From NCBI GenBank assembly GCA_016124745.1, contig WGNC01000006.1, positions 62,001 through 126,000 of the forward strand: 64,000 nucleotides of DNA, read 5' to 3'. The number at the start of each line of letters is the position of its first letter. The stretch's first letter is position 1. The notes beneath the pieces were generated by a model. That model did no database searches. It had not been told where the DNA came from and saw nothing but the letters and a program-made list of their open reading frames with translations. The translations under genes and the position numbers were made by a program. The stretch comes from Thiobacillus sp. (GTDB taxonomy: Bacteria; Pseudomonadota; Gammaproteobacteria; Burkholderiales; Thiobacillaceae). Shown one piece after another: positions 16,165-25,049 of this stretch.

Positions 16165-16233
16165 CCTTGACGGGGCAGCAACACGCATTTCCGGCTGTGC
16201 GAGTAAGAAATCAGCCGTTTTTAGGAGAAAACC

Positions 16234-16461
16234 ATGAACTTTGATAAAGAACTGGACGCGCGCGGCCTCAACTGCCCGTTGCCGATATTGCGCACCAAAA
16301 AATCTCTGGGCGAACTGGAGAGCGGTCAGGTTTTGAAGGTGAGTTCCACCGATCCCGGTTCGGTCAAAGACATGCAGGCGTTTGCCAAGCAGACCGGCAA
16401 CGAACTGCTATCTACGGCTGAGAATGGTGGCGAATTCATTTTTCTGATGCGCAAGCATTGA
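16234..16461 (+). CDS. TusA-family sulfurtransferase
   Basis: A 75-residue protein with the TusA signature LDARGLNCPLPILRTKKSL; Cys14 of the CPxP motif carries the persulfide. TusA proteins relay sulfane sulfur to tRNA thiolation or, in sulfur oxidisers, to the dissimilatory oxidation machinery. It is preceded by TTTTAGGAGA and followed after 33 bp by a DsrE-like gene, a common pairing in sulfur oxidisers. Confidence 0.92.
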   Translation: MNFDKELDARGLNCPLPILRTKKSLGELESGQVLKVSSTDPGSVKDMQAFAKQTGNELLSTAENGGEFIFLMRKH

Positions 16462-16494
16462 GTTGTCATCCACCCAAGGAATAGGAGAGGCATC

Positions 16495-17004
16495 ATGGAA
16501 ACCAAAAAAATGGCGCTCATCGCCACCAAAGGCACGCTTGATTGGGCGTATCCGCCCTTCATCCTGGCGTCAACAGCTGCGGCACTGGGCTACGAAGTGC
16601 AGATTTTCTTCACTTTTTATGGCCTGCAACTGTTGAAGAAGGACTTGTCGAATCTCAAGGTCAGTCCATTGGGAAACCCCGGCATGCCGATGAAGATGCC
16701 GTTCGGTCCAAAATGGTTCAAGGGCATCAACTGGAATATTCCGAACGCGGTGCAATCCCTGGTGCCAGGCTACGAAAATATCGCAACCGGGTTGATGAAA
16801 CAGACGATTGCCAATAACGGCGTAGCCACTATCCCGGATCTGCGCGACCTTTGCCAGGAAGCGGAGGTGAAAATGATTGCCTGCCAGATGACGGTGGAAT
16901 TGTTCGGCTTCGACCACAGTGACTTCATCGGAGATATCGAGTATGGGGGCGCGGCCACGTTTTTCGAGTTTGCAGGCGAAACCGACATTTGCCTGTTTAT
17001 TTGA
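16495..17004 (+). CDS. DsrE/DsrF/DrsH-like family protein
   Basis: A 169-residue protein of the DsrE-like family: KKMALIATKGTLDWAYPPFILASTAAALG at the start and CQEAEVKMIACQMTVELFGF, with the conserved cysteine, in the C-terminal half. The long hydrophobic loop in the middle is typical of the DsrE2-type proteins, which move sulfur with TusA. It ends the operon. What follows (17005-17261) shows no recognisable gene. Confidence 0.87.
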   Translation: METKKMALIATKGTLDWAYPPFILASTAAALGYEVQIFFTFYGLQLLKKDLSNLKVSPLGNPGMPMKMPFGPKWFKGINWNIPNAVQSLVPGYENIATGLMKQTIANNGVATIPDLRDLCQEAEVKMIACQMTVELFGFDHSDFIGDIEYGGAATFFEFAGETDICLFI

Positions 17005-17261
17005 AGGCGGTTGTCAGGGAACGGCGTCTTGTCCGACGAATTCAGGTAATTGCCCGTTTCGGAATTTCGGAAAGTGAAGACGTCATACGCATCTCTCTGA
17101 ATCAGAAGCCGCTTGATATTCTCCTCAGCCGTTCCGTCAGGCAGGCTATGCCTGCCCGGTCCGGGTTCTGCTGGTCAAGTTGCAGCTGGTTTTCGCTTGC
17201 GTGATCCACAATAGGGTCCAGTTCCGTGAGATGGATTATTGCGGAATGGCTTAGGGAGAGG

Positions 17262-17521
17262 GACGGCAGCAAATGGCTGAAGGTGGACCAGTCCTTCGCG
17301 CGCGACATGGCCGAGGACGCGGATGCCGCTGCCATTTCGCGGGCGATCGTCGACCTCGGACACAGCCTGGGATACGGATGATCGCGGAGGGGGTCGAGAA
17401 TCCGCAGCAGCGGAAGCTGTTGACCGGCTATGGCTGCGATGAGGCGCAGGGCTACCTGTTCGGCCGCCCGCTTCCGGCAGTGGATTTTGCCCGGCTGGTG
17501 CAAGACTGGGGGTTTCCGTAG
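17262..17521 (+). pseudogene. remnant of an EAL (c-di-GMP phosphodiesterase) domain, frameshifted
   Basis: One frame gives LKVDQSFARDMAEDADAAA followed by AIVDLGHSLG, then stops; the next frame continues MIAEGVENPQQRKLLTGYG and CDEAQGYLFGRPLPAVDF. Together they are the C-terminal third of an EAL domain. One missing base near 17374 (GGATACGG where GGAATACGG is expected) breaks the frame, and the domain's N-terminal part is absent upstream. The 250 bp before it hold nothing I recognise. This marks decayed DNA at the edge of the mobile region. Confidence 0.75.
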
Positions 17522-17599
17522 CGAGTCCTCTGCCGTATCTCCGAAGCGACAATCTACTTTCCGATCTTAATGCAGCCACTGTAGGGAAACAGGGGCGGC

Positions 17600-17932
17600 A
17601 TGATTCAGATAGATGTGATCCTGCTGCTTTGCCACATGGGGGACACAGTTAACTACGAACTCCTTAAGGTTGCCCGCACAAAACCGAGCGGCACGGACTG
17701 GGCCTTTGATTTCATTTCGGACGTTCGCGACATGCAGCGAGCCGCTATTGATGAAGCCGAAATGCGCGTTAGGAATGCGATGCTGAAAGATGGAAGCACC
17801 GCACCAGCAACCGCCACCGCGTTGCGGAGTGGTTTCGATGAAAGTAGGGTAGAGCTACTTGCCCGACAAGAGCGTTTGGTCAAGCATGCCGTGACCTGCA
17901 TGACGGCTGCAATGCTGGAGCGGTCGAAATAG
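17600..17932 (+). CDS. hypothetical small protein
   Basis: An open frame of 110 codons whose product I do not recognise. A shorter start at 17636 (MGDTVNYELLKVARTKP) is possible. The sequence is soluble and helical in character, with charged repeats such as DVRDMQRAAIDEAEMRVRNAM. It ends 5 bp before the 28-bp inverted repeat near the recombinase gene. It may be a real accessory gene or a remnant. Confidence 0.4.
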   Translation: MIQIDVILLLCHMGDTVNYELLKVARTKPSGTDWAFDFISDVRDMQRAAIDEAEMRVRNAMLKDGSTAPATATALRSGFDESRVELLARQERLVKHAVTCMTAAMLERSK

Positions 17933-17937
17933 TGCCG

Positions 17938-17965
17938 GCATATGCTATCTGCGAATAGCATATGC
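17938..17965. repeat. 28-bp perfect inverted repeat with 11-6-11 geometry
   Basis: GCATATGCTAT (17938-17948) and its exact reverse complement (17955-17965) flank a 6-bp centre, CTGCGA. The 11-6-11 spacing is that of Xer recombination core sites, and the repeat lies 192 bp before a XerC-like recombinase gene. No T-run follows on either strand, so an intrinsic terminator is unlikely. It may be the recombinase's own site or an operator. Confidence 0.6.
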
Positions 17966-18157
17966 AAAGGGAATACTATGTACCGATGCAATCATCTCCA
18001 TTGCACCTCATGGTGTAGGAACGGGTTTTTTGCTATGTATGTAGCCTGTTGGTGCGGATTGGCGATCTTCATGGTCGCGGTCTGGATCTTTGGGTAAGCG
18101 GTAGTACCCGGGCGGAGATCATCCCGCCCGGTTGAGACACTGAGACCATGAGACTTG

Positions 18158-19099
18158 ATGATGTCCGACACGGGCGATAAGGAAGCCACGACGCTTTCCC
18201 GGCAACATGTTGCGGCCTACCTCCAGCACCTCGCGGCCGAGAGGCGGCTTTCTTCGAACACGCTTGAAAGTTACCGGAGGGACCTTCTTTTTTTGCTCCA
18301 GGCGACTGAAGAAAGCGGGAAAGCACTGGCTGACGCAGTGGCCTCCGATGTGCGGGACACGATCGTCAAGCTCAGGAAGAAAAGCCTGTCGCCGGCGAGC
18401 GTGGCCAGACATATATCAAGCTGGCGAGGATTCTATTCATACGCCATCCAGAGATTCGAGTATCTGAACAACCCGTGTGTCGGGCAAAAAGGTCCGAAGG
18501 TAAAACGGGCCCTTCCCAAGACGCTTTCACCCGATAGTTGCGCCCAGCTCCTCGATGGCAAGAAGAAGCAGGATATTGACTCGAATGTCTTGCTGGCACG
18601 TGACCACGCCATGTTTGAGCTGCTTTATTCATCGGGCTTGCGGGTGTCCGAACTGACGGGCATGGACTTCATCGACATTGATCTGAAAGCAGGGGAGGCA
18701 CGGGTTACCGGCAAGGGCAGCAAAACGCGCGTGGTGCCGGTAGGCAGGCAAGCGTGTAAAGCGATCAAGACCTGGTTGAGCTGGCGCCAGGCACTCCTTG
18801 GCGGTAACGATACTCCGGCATTGTTCCTCAGTCGCTGGGGGAGACGCCTTTCGGTGCGCAGCGTACAGAAGCGTCTCGACCACTGGGTCTCGCAGTCCGG
18901 GCTGGGGCAGTCGGTACACCCGCACATGCTCCGCCACGCCTTTGCCAGCCATATGCTTCAATCGTCAGGTGATCTCCGGGCGGTCCAGGAGATGCTCGGC
19001 CACGCCAACATCACCACCACCCAGATCTATACCCACCTGGACTGGCAACACTTGGCGAAGGTGTATGACTCGGCTCACCCCAGGGCGCGCAAGAAATAA
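18158..19099 (+). CDS. xerC: XerC-like tyrosine recombinase
   Basis: A recombinase of about 313 residues. An N-terminal SAM-like core-binding domain (AAYLQHLAAERRLSSNTLESYRRDL) precedes the catalytic domain with the R-K-H-R-H/Y set: Arg in SSGLRVSELTG (about 162), Lys in TGKGSKTR, HMLRHAFASHML (about 255) and GHANITTTQIYTH (about 278-290). It is closest in style to chromosomal XerC. Alternative starts TTG 18155 and ATG 18161 are adjacent. The usual xerC neighbours (dapF, DUF484) are not seen; instead it heads a toxin-antitoxin pair and a conjugation module. It may be the housekeeping gene or, given the dif-like site at 58812, an element-borne Xer integrase. Confidence 0.87.
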   Translation: MMSDTGDKEATTLSRQHVAAYLQHLAAERRLSSNTLESYRRDLLFLLQATEESGKALADAVASDVRDTIVKLRKKSLSPASVARHISSWRGFYSYAIQRFEYLNNPCVGQKGPKVKRALPKTLSPDSCAQLLDGKKKQDIDSNVLLARDHAMFELLYSSGLRVSELTGMDFIDIDLKAGEARVTGKGSKTRVVPVGRQACKAIKTWLSWRQALLGGNDTPALFLSRWGRRLSVRSVQKRLDHWVSQSGLGQSVHPHMLRHAFASHMLQSSGDLRAVQEMLGHANITTTQIYTHLDWQHLAKVYDSAHPRARKK

Positions 19100-19127
19100 A
19101 GTGGGACTTGACTCCCCTTGGTGTGGT

Positions 19128-19144
19128 GATATATTTAATATATC
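19128..19144. promoter_or_regulatory. palindrome upstream of the toxin-antitoxin genes
   Basis: GATATATT and AATATATC are perfect 8-bp arms around one T, 19 bp before the antitoxin start. The place and symmetry fit an operator for antitoxin autorepression, overlapping an AT-rich promoter. Confidence 0.6.
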
Positions 19145-19163
19145 TTTCTGAAGGATTAAGGCC

Positions 19164-19439
19164 ATGTCAGCCGCAACCGCAAAACCCGATCAATTGCTCT
19201 TCCGTTTCCGCGCCAAGGATACGGTCAGTGGCGTCAGCCGGGAAACCTTAATGAAACTATCGGACACCCTTGGCTACACGGAAACCCAGGTTATGCATCT
19301 GGCCCTGGCAAAATTGGCCAAGGAAGTCATTCCTGCCTATGAGGCAGACGAGGGCGGTCTGACCGAGAAACAATTGGCCGCGATTCGGAAGGCGGTTCCC
19401 CAGGGGAAATCCCGCAGCGTCAAATCCAGCCTGTTTTGA
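19164..19439 (+). CDS. antitoxin partner of a PemK/MazF-type toxin
   Basis: A 91-residue acidic/amphipathic protein (LFRFRAKDTVSGVSRETLMKL ... TQVMHLALAKLAKEVIPAYEADEGGLTEKQ). It looks like a ribbon-helix-helix type DNA-binding N-terminus with a flexible C-terminus, the layout of type II antitoxins, and precedes the toxin by 3 bp. The ribosome site AAGGATTAAGG precedes its ATG. The family is assigned mainly from its partner and the operator-like palindrome. Confidence 0.65.
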   Translation: MSAATAKPDQLLFRFRAKDTVSGVSRETLMKLSDTLGYTETQVMHLALAKLAKEVIPAYEADEGGLTEKQLAAIRKAVPQGKSRSVKSSLF

Positions 19440-19442
19440 GAG

Positions 19443-19868
19443 GTGAAATCAACGTGGTGGCCCGAGCCGCAGGCAGGGGACATAGTGTGGTGTCATTTTC
19501 CGGAAAACAAGGGCATTCATCCCGGACCCAAACCGAGGCCGGCACTGGTGACAAAAGTGTTCGACGACGAGGCGCCGCACTATGTCGTGGAGGTGATTTA
19601 CGGGACGAGTCAGAAAACGGATGATCTGCGATCGGGAGAGTTTCTGATTGCGCGAGCCGACCATGAAGCCTATCGGCTGGCTGGGTTGAGCTATCCGACC
19701 AAGTTCAATTTCAAGAGCCGGGTCGAGTTACCGTTCAGCCCGGAGTGGTTCAAGGTGCCGCCCACAGCACCGTTCGGCCGGGTGCCCAAACTGGGTATCC
19801 TGCACCCGGCATTGATGCCCAGGGTCAGGGCGGCGTGGGAAGCGGTTAATCTGGGGAAAAAAGCCTGA
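19443..19868 (+). CDS. PemK/MazF-family toxin-like protein
   Basis: A 141-residue protein with GTG start directly after the antitoxin gene. The N-terminal PQAGDIVWCHFPENKG and KPRPALVTKVFDD match the MazF/PemK fold (GDIVxxxxP ... RPALV), a sequence-specific mRNA endoribonuclease in known members. The C-terminal extension (about residues 75-141, with ELPFSPEWFKVPP and PALMPRV) is longer than in classical MazF. Such pairs stabilise plasmids and integrative elements, which fits its place at the element edge. Confidence 0.7.
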   Translation: MKSTWWPEPQAGDIVWCHFPENKGIHPGPKPRPALVTKVFDDEAPHYVVEVIYGTSQKTDDLRSGEFLIARADHEAYRLAGLSYPTKFNFKSRVELPFSPEWFKVPPTAPFGRVPKLGILHPALMPRVRAAWEAVNLGKKA

Positions 19869-20002
19869 TATCCGGAGAAATCCCGGCCGAGATGTCCCTG
19901 GCGGAGAAACAACAATTTCTGCAGCAACACTTACGCTGCAGATGGAAGGCGGTGGCCCCCCCTGCGTAGCATCTCCAGAGAATGGAAAATAAGGAGAAAA
20001 AT

Positions 20003-20515
20003 ATGAAAGCCCAAACCCGCCGAATTCTGTTCCCGCTTGGGGGAGCGGCGCTGGGCATGATTGCCGGTGCCGGTTTTGGAATGGACAAGGGCATCGCTGC
20101 AAGTGCGGCCTTCTTCGGCTTTGTGGGTTTCGGCCTGGGCTACGCTCTGCATGACTTCAACTGGAAACGCAACCGCAAAACCGCCTTGGCTCTGCTGCTG
20201 ACCTTCCTGTCACCGATCATCGGATTTGCCTGGCTGATGGCTCCCCAGGTATTCGGCCTGGCAGGCATTACGCCCGCCAGCCTGGCGCAAGTTGCCGCGA
20301 TCGCGCTGACTGTCGGCCCGGCCATCGGCGGTCTGCTCGCGCTCGTCGTCTACGCTGCTGCAAATACCTTCGGACTGATCGATGAGGCGCGGGGCTGGCC
20401 TGCTGACGGGGCGATGGAGGAGGATGAAATTTATCCAAATGGCATATCTAGTGTGGGTGGCCCATATGGTTATGGATACTCCATAAATGGTTTCCCCAAG
20501 TATGACGATGACTGA
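20003..20515 (+). CDS. hypothetical multi-pass membrane protein
   Basis: A 170-residue protein with about four hydrophobic segments (residues 9-27, 32-48, 62-85, 94-125) and a Gly/Tyr-rich acidic tail ending GYGYSINGFPKYDDD. The ATG at 20003 follows AAGGAGAAAAAT, so I chose it over the in-frame one at 19982. I do not recognise the family. It is convergent with traG, 17 bp away, and may be an element-specific accessory such as an entry-exclusion or partner membrane protein, but nothing in the sequence proves this. Confidence 0.6.
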   Translation: MKAQTRRILFPLGGAALGMIAGAGFGMDKGIAASAAFFGFVGFGLGYALHDFNWKRNRKTALALLLTFLSPIIGFAWLMAPQVFGLAGITPASLAQVAAIALTVGPAIGGLLALVVYAAANTFGLIDEARGWPADGAMEEDEIYPNGISSVGGPYGYGYSINGFPKYDDD

Positions 20516-20532
20516 AGGGCTCATCGCCCAGC

Positions 20533-23500
20533 CTATTCTTTCGTCTCTTCCTTTGCCCCATCAGGCCGGTAGCCAACCTTTTCCTGGAACTGCTCCAGGG
20601 TAGGTTTGGCTCCTGGCACCTTGATTGCCGCGATTTCATTCGGAAGCGCTTGCTGCAGCGATAACGTCATGTCGGCGGTGGCGGTGTCCTCCGCCGTATT
20701 CATGAGCTTGTTGTAGGTCGCCACACTATGCGATTGGGGCGCGGCATCGCCTGCTTCTCCCTGGTAGCGCAACTCTCCTGATTCCTGTTTCGCCTCGTGA
20801 TAGTCCATCGCCTTTTTCTGCTTCTCCTTGCCTTGGTCGTGATAGTCCTGGGCTTTGCCCGGCAGATCGCTGCTGGAATTGGCTGCTGCGGATCCAGCGC
20901 CTACAGGCGCGCCTGAATTGGGCACATCCCTGAGATGGCCCGCATGCAGGGCGCGTATCTGATTTGCCAAAGCCGGATCGTCCATCATGGCCTGTGCCAG
21001 CGCCTGGACTTCCTCTGGTGTGCCACGCACCGCTGTGCCATCCTGGTATGCGGATGGCAATTGGCCACCCTGATCGTATCCCATGGTCTTCAGGCCATCG
21101 AATGCCACCTGGTCGCGTTGTCCGGATGGCGCGGCTTCGACGGATTCGACCAATGCCAACGCGGCATTCGTATTTCCCGGATCCTTGAGCGGATCGTAAC
21201 TGACGCCCACTCCGTGGGACGAGCTTTGATTGGCCTGTTGGGTGAGGTCTTCCGCCTGGCGGAATTCCGCTTGCGCCTGGTCGAGGTGCGTGCGCCGGCT
21301 GCTTAATGTCGCACCTGTAGTTTGGCTGTCCGCATCCTGGCCAAGCACCGAATGGCGGAAATCGCGGTCTTTCTCCAGCCGATCGAAGAATGCCTGCCTC
21401 GCCTCGGCATTGCTCAGCACTGCGTTTTTTTCGCCAGTGCGGCTTTGCTTCTGGATCCCGGCCGCATATTCCTGTGCAATATCAATTCCACCTTTTAGGC
21501 TACCTGTGACTGCCGCTTTCCCGCTTCTCGAATCCCGCGACTGGATAACCCCCCCGTCGGTGGAAGCCTGATCCTTGATGGTTGCCTGTGTCATGGTCTG
21601 GTTGCCACCTAGAGCAATATCGCCACCGGCGTTAGCCCGTACCGAACCTTTCTGCGAAGCTTGATTTCTGGTCGTATAACTGGCGTCGCTCCCTGATTCA
21701 TCTCCTGAACTTGCTGAGGTACCAAATGATCCCGTGAAATCTCCTCCCGAGCTCGATCTGCCGCCAAAGCCACTCTGGTTCGTGGTGGCGAGCGACGACA
21801 GATGGGCGCGGGCTTTTGACAGAATGGATTCTTCTGCCTTCCCTGCAGCGATGGTATGGGCTTGCCCGGCCGATGCATGTTTACCGGCTTGCTGGAGCAG
21901 ACCGGCGTTCTGACCGGCTGTGACAGAAGCCCCCACCCTCAGGGCATTCATAGGTTGCGCTGCGGTTGATTTTCCATTTCCATAGGACGACATCACCGTA
22001 CCGTCCGCTCCAACAGCCTGGTCGATCGCGGCACCATGCCGGTTCATCGGCGCGGTATTCCATTGATCCGCGCTTCTATTGTTCGCACTCCAGTTCCCCA
22101 TGGTGACATTGCCCCATTGGGTGTTGCCAGCGCTGATATTCCCGGTACCGACCTGCGCGCCGGCGGCCTGAGCTGAGGCATTTGCCGGGCTCATGACGCC
22201 TGATATGACGCTGGTGAAAGATGCCGCGCTGACATTGGTCAGCATGTAGGCGATGACCGGTACCGAGAGCGTGAGAATGCCTGCAACCCCCTGGTCGGAA
22301 ATCATGGAGTGCATCAACGCCTGATGGCTTGCGTAGGAGAGGGGATTCATCCCATCGACGGCAGCCTTGGCACCGAGCGTCGCGTACCAGCTGGTGAAAA
22401 AATTCAGCGCAGCGTAAACCGGCGCCCAGAGGTTGATCCATAACAAGGCCATCAGATAGGTTTTGAGAACCAGGCCACCCTTTGATCCAGCCACAATGAT
22501 CAGGAGCATGACGATTGGAAACAGCGCCAGAATCACGATATGGATGGCGTTTCGGATCAGGGGCATGGACGACTCGGCAATCTTGGCCATGGTCCGATAG
22601 CTGCTGTTTGCGCTAGCGGATGCCATCGCTGTCGATAGCGCGACCTGCGCCGATGTCGTATCACCGATCATCTGTGGCACGAAAACCATCGAGTCCGCGA
22701 TCAGGTTGATCATCGCCGCCTGCTTGATGGATTCCTGCGCGGTTTGACTCACCCCGAAAATGAAACTGTCTACGGCAGGTAATTGAGCGGCCACCAGTGC
22801 GGAGGCGGCTGCAGAGGTAGGCGAGCTCGGGTTGAGCATCCTACCCAGGCGGGGCAGGATGTCATTTGAAACATGCGGGTTGATCTGGGCATCAATGTAA
22901 GACCAGGCCTGATCACAGCCGACGATCTTGTAGACGCCTGCAGCGTTGTCATAAACCTGAACAAGCAGCCCGGGGTTCATCTGGGGGGCGATGTCGGCCC
23001 AGATGTCGCCAGACTTCATGATCTGATCGAAAAAAGGCCCGTTGTTGTTCAGTTCCGGGTAAACACAATCCTTGGTCAGGTTGGTCAGGGAGCTGACCAG
23101 ATTGGGATCGTAGAACCGCACGCTCTGTCTATCCTTGATGGCACGCGATCCGAACATGAAGCCGGTCTTCTCAAAGGAAATATCACCAGGAAGCGCAAAA
23201 ACCGTTTCGCTGACTTTGGTAAGCCAATAGCCGATGTGGCTTTCCGCACTGGCGAAAACCGCGAGCCCCAGAGGGACGTTGGCCACTGTATACGTACCGG
23301 AACCACCCGCCACGTCGACCACAACCACGTCTTTCTTGGGCAAGAAGAGTCCCACATACCAGATGGCCAGCATCAGCATGTAGATCGCCGCATCCTCGCC
23401 GCGCGCCTTCACGAAAGTTGTGGCGACGGCAACGAACAGCCCGAATATCGCGAAGACTTTCATCAAGCCGGTGTAGTCGCTCATCGAGGTGAGCATCGCT

Positions 23501-23559
23501 ACAGCGTCGAGCACGTACTTGATCTGCTGGGCGTCCCAATAGGCGTAGATGGTATCCAT
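20533..23559 (-). CDS. traG: F-type conjugation protein TraG
   Basis: A 1008-residue inner-membrane protein. The N-terminal half has the TraG_N membrane layout, with hydrophobic segments near residues 32-48, 60-75, 345-365, 370-390 and 435-455; the C-terminal half is a long periplasmic, Gln/Ser/Ala-rich and charged domain. F TraG is needed for pilus assembly (N-terminal part) and mating-pair stabilisation or entry exclusion contact (C-terminal part). It is the last gene of the operon, 6 bp after traH, and its length is near the F protein. Confidence 0.92.
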   Translation of the reverse strand: MDTIYAYWDAQQIKYVLDAVAMLTSMSDYTGLMKVFAIFGLFVAVATTFVKARGEDAAIYMLMLAIWYVGLFLPKKDVVVVDVAGGSGTYTVANVPLGLAVFASAESHIGYWLTKVSETVFALPGDISFEKTGFMFGSRAIKDRQSVRFYDPNLVSSLTNLTKDCVYPELNNNGPFFDQIMKSGDIWADIAPQMNPGLLVQVYDNAAGVYKIVGCDQAWSYIDAQINPHVSNDILPRLGRMLNPSSPTSAAASALVAAQLPAVDSFIFGVSQTAQESIKQAAMINLIADSMVFVPQMIGDTTSAQVALSTAMASASANSSYRTMAKIAESSMPLIRNAIHIVILALFPIVMLLIIVAGSKGGLVLKTYLMALLWINLWAPVYAALNFFTSWYATLGAKAAVDGMNPLSYASHQALMHSMISDQGVAGILTLSVPVIAYMLTNVSAASFTSVISGVMSPANASAQAAGAQVGTGNISAGNTQWGNVTMGNWSANNRSADQWNTAPMNRHGAAIDQAVGADGTVMSSYGNGKSTAAQPMNALRVGASVTAGQNAGLLQQAGKHASAGQAHTIAAGKAEESILSKARAHLSSLATTNQSGFGGRSSSGGDFTGSFGTSASSGDESGSDASYTTRNQASQKGSVRANAGGDIALGGNQTMTQATIKDQASTDGGVIQSRDSRSGKAAVTGSLKGGIDIAQEYAAGIQKQSRTGEKNAVLSNAEARQAFFDRLEKDRDFRHSVLGQDADSQTTGATLSSRRTHLDQAQAEFRQAEDLTQQANQSSSHGVGVSYDPLKDPGNTNAALALVESVEAAPSGQRDQVAFDGLKTMGYDQGGQLPSAYQDGTAVRGTPEEVQALAQAMMDDPALANQIRALHAGHLRDVPNSGAPVGAGSAAANSSSDLPGKAQDYHDQGKEKQKKAMDYHEAKQESGELRYQGEAGDAAPQSHSVATYNKLMNTAEDTATADMTLSLQQALPNEIAAIKVPGAKPTLEQFQEKVGYRPDGAKEETKE

Positions 23560-23565
23560 GCCTGA

Positions 23566-25035
23566 TCAGCGGCTGCCGAATTCGATATTGGAGGTCAGGC
23601 GCGGGCCAAGGCTGGTGTACATTTGACGCTGGAAGTCCATCATCATTGCCACATTGCCCATTTTCCTGGCGATGTCTTCCTGCTTCAGGCCATAGATCTT
23701 GATGGCCGTATTCTTGATTTCGGCCAGTTTCCCCTGGAAGTCGTCTATCGCCTTGACATCGGCCTTGACCGAAACTGTTTTGGTCTTGTTGAGCGCGTCA
23801 TCGACCTCGCGGCTGATGTCCTGCATTTGGCGGAAAGCGATTTCAGTGGCGATCACTTCCGAGAACCCATCAATGATGCGATCGGCAACAATAGTCGAGC
23901 CACGGCCGCTGTGGATGGACTGGGCGATCATCTGATAAATCGGCGTGCTGGTCATGGCGATCACCTGTAGCGCTTTCGGGTCCGTCAGCGCTGTTCTGGT
24001 GACAATGGCATCCTTCAGCTTATTCAGCTGCTCATATACGATTGCTGTCATCCCCACGGTTGTACGGGGTGTCCCTTCGTCCGTAGCCGAGGCATAGGGA
24101 AGACAATCGGAACCGGACGGGCACTCACGGACCCTTATGGTGTGCGTACCGGACAACGGCCCCAGAAAATCCTCCCACGTGATGGTTGGCTTGAAATATT
24201 CCGTGGTGAAGCCGCTGGCGATGTCGCTGCTATTCCTGAGGAAGGTGATAGTCCCGAAGAGCGAAATGTACAATTCGATTTCTTCATTGGAATACCCTCC
24301 CGCGCGTTCAAGGGCGTCGTAAACGAGGTTGAAATCCGATTTCAGTACCGGTTTCCCCGCGCTGTCCAGGCAAAGCGCGGCATTCACGGTGCATGCCGCG
24401 TCATAGGCGGCCTTCGTATTCGCTGGACTGGTTTGAGTATCTTCCTTGGCATTGAAGAACGATCCATAGGAGCCGGTGAGGGCCGAGCCGAAGACCTGGG
24501 CACGCTGCTCCATATCCATGTTCCGGGTATCCGGCGTGGTACCGACATACTGTTTGATAGCCTGGCAACTGCCGATCTGGGACTGGTTGAGCTGATTCAT
24601 CGTCTTCGACAGGTCGGTCAGAAGCCCGTCGATCTCGGGAGCCATGGTTTTGAGGGCAAGCTGGAAGAAGTAGCCCACGGCGTTCTGCCCGATGTTTCGC
24701 AGCGCATTAACAAACGCATCCATGTTGACGAAGCCATAGGCTCCGAGCCAGGCGTCGATTCCGCCACAACCCGCTTTGTAGCCTGGCGGGGAGAAACTAA
24801 AGAGATTGGTGGCGCGCTGCGGTGCTCGGTATGAGAAGCCTCCTAACGCCATCGTCGTTTGTCCCTGCGACTCGTACACAGCGGAAGGCGTGACATTCAT
24901 CGCCGCTCCTGCTGAATTGAAGTAGTCGTTCATCCAGTCCGACCCGGCCGCGATCGATGTCGTGGCAGGAACGGCCAGTCCCAGGCTCAGGGCCAGCATG
25001 AGGGAGACGGGCTTCAGACGTGTGCTGATTTTCAT
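23566..25035 (-). CDS. traH: F-type conjugation protein TraH
   Basis: A 489-residue exported protein with signal peptide (MKISTRLKPVSLMLALSLGLAVPATTSIAA). It contains the TraH features FNSAGAAMNVTPSAVYESQGQTTMALGGFS, a CGGIDAWLGAYGF motif and C-terminal coiled-coil-prone helices. TraH is a periplasmic pilus-assembly protein interacting with TraF, TraW, TraU and TrbI in F-like systems. It begins 14 bp after traF. Confidence 0.93.
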   Translation of the reverse strand: MKISTRLKPVSLMLALSLGLAVPATTSIAAGSDWMNDYFNSAGAAMNVTPSAVYESQGQTTMALGGFSYRAPQRATNLFSFSPPGYKAGCGGIDAWLGAYGFVNMDAFVNALRNIGQNAVGYFFQLALKTMAPEIDGLLTDLSKTMNQLNQSQIGSCQAIKQYVGTTPDTRNMDMEQRAQVFGSALTGSYGSFFNAKEDTQTSPANTKAAYDAACTVNAALCLDSAGKPVLKSDFNLVYDALERAGGYSNEEIELYISLFGTITFLRNSSDIASGFTTEYFKPTITWEDFLGPLSGTHTIRVRECPSGSDCLPYASATDEGTPRTTVGMTAIVYEQLNKLKDAIVTRTALTDPKALQVIAMTSTPIYQMIAQSIHSGRGSTIVADRIIDGFSEVIATEIAFRQMQDISREVDDALNKTKTVSVKADVKAIDDFQGKLAEIKNTAIKIYGLKQEDIARKMGNVAMMMDFQRQMYTSLGPRLTSNIEFGSR

Positions 25036-25049
25036 GACGGACTCCTTGT

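Noticed and set aside
17938-17965. Intrinsic terminator
   Set aside because: The stem is AT-rich and no T-run follows on either strand.
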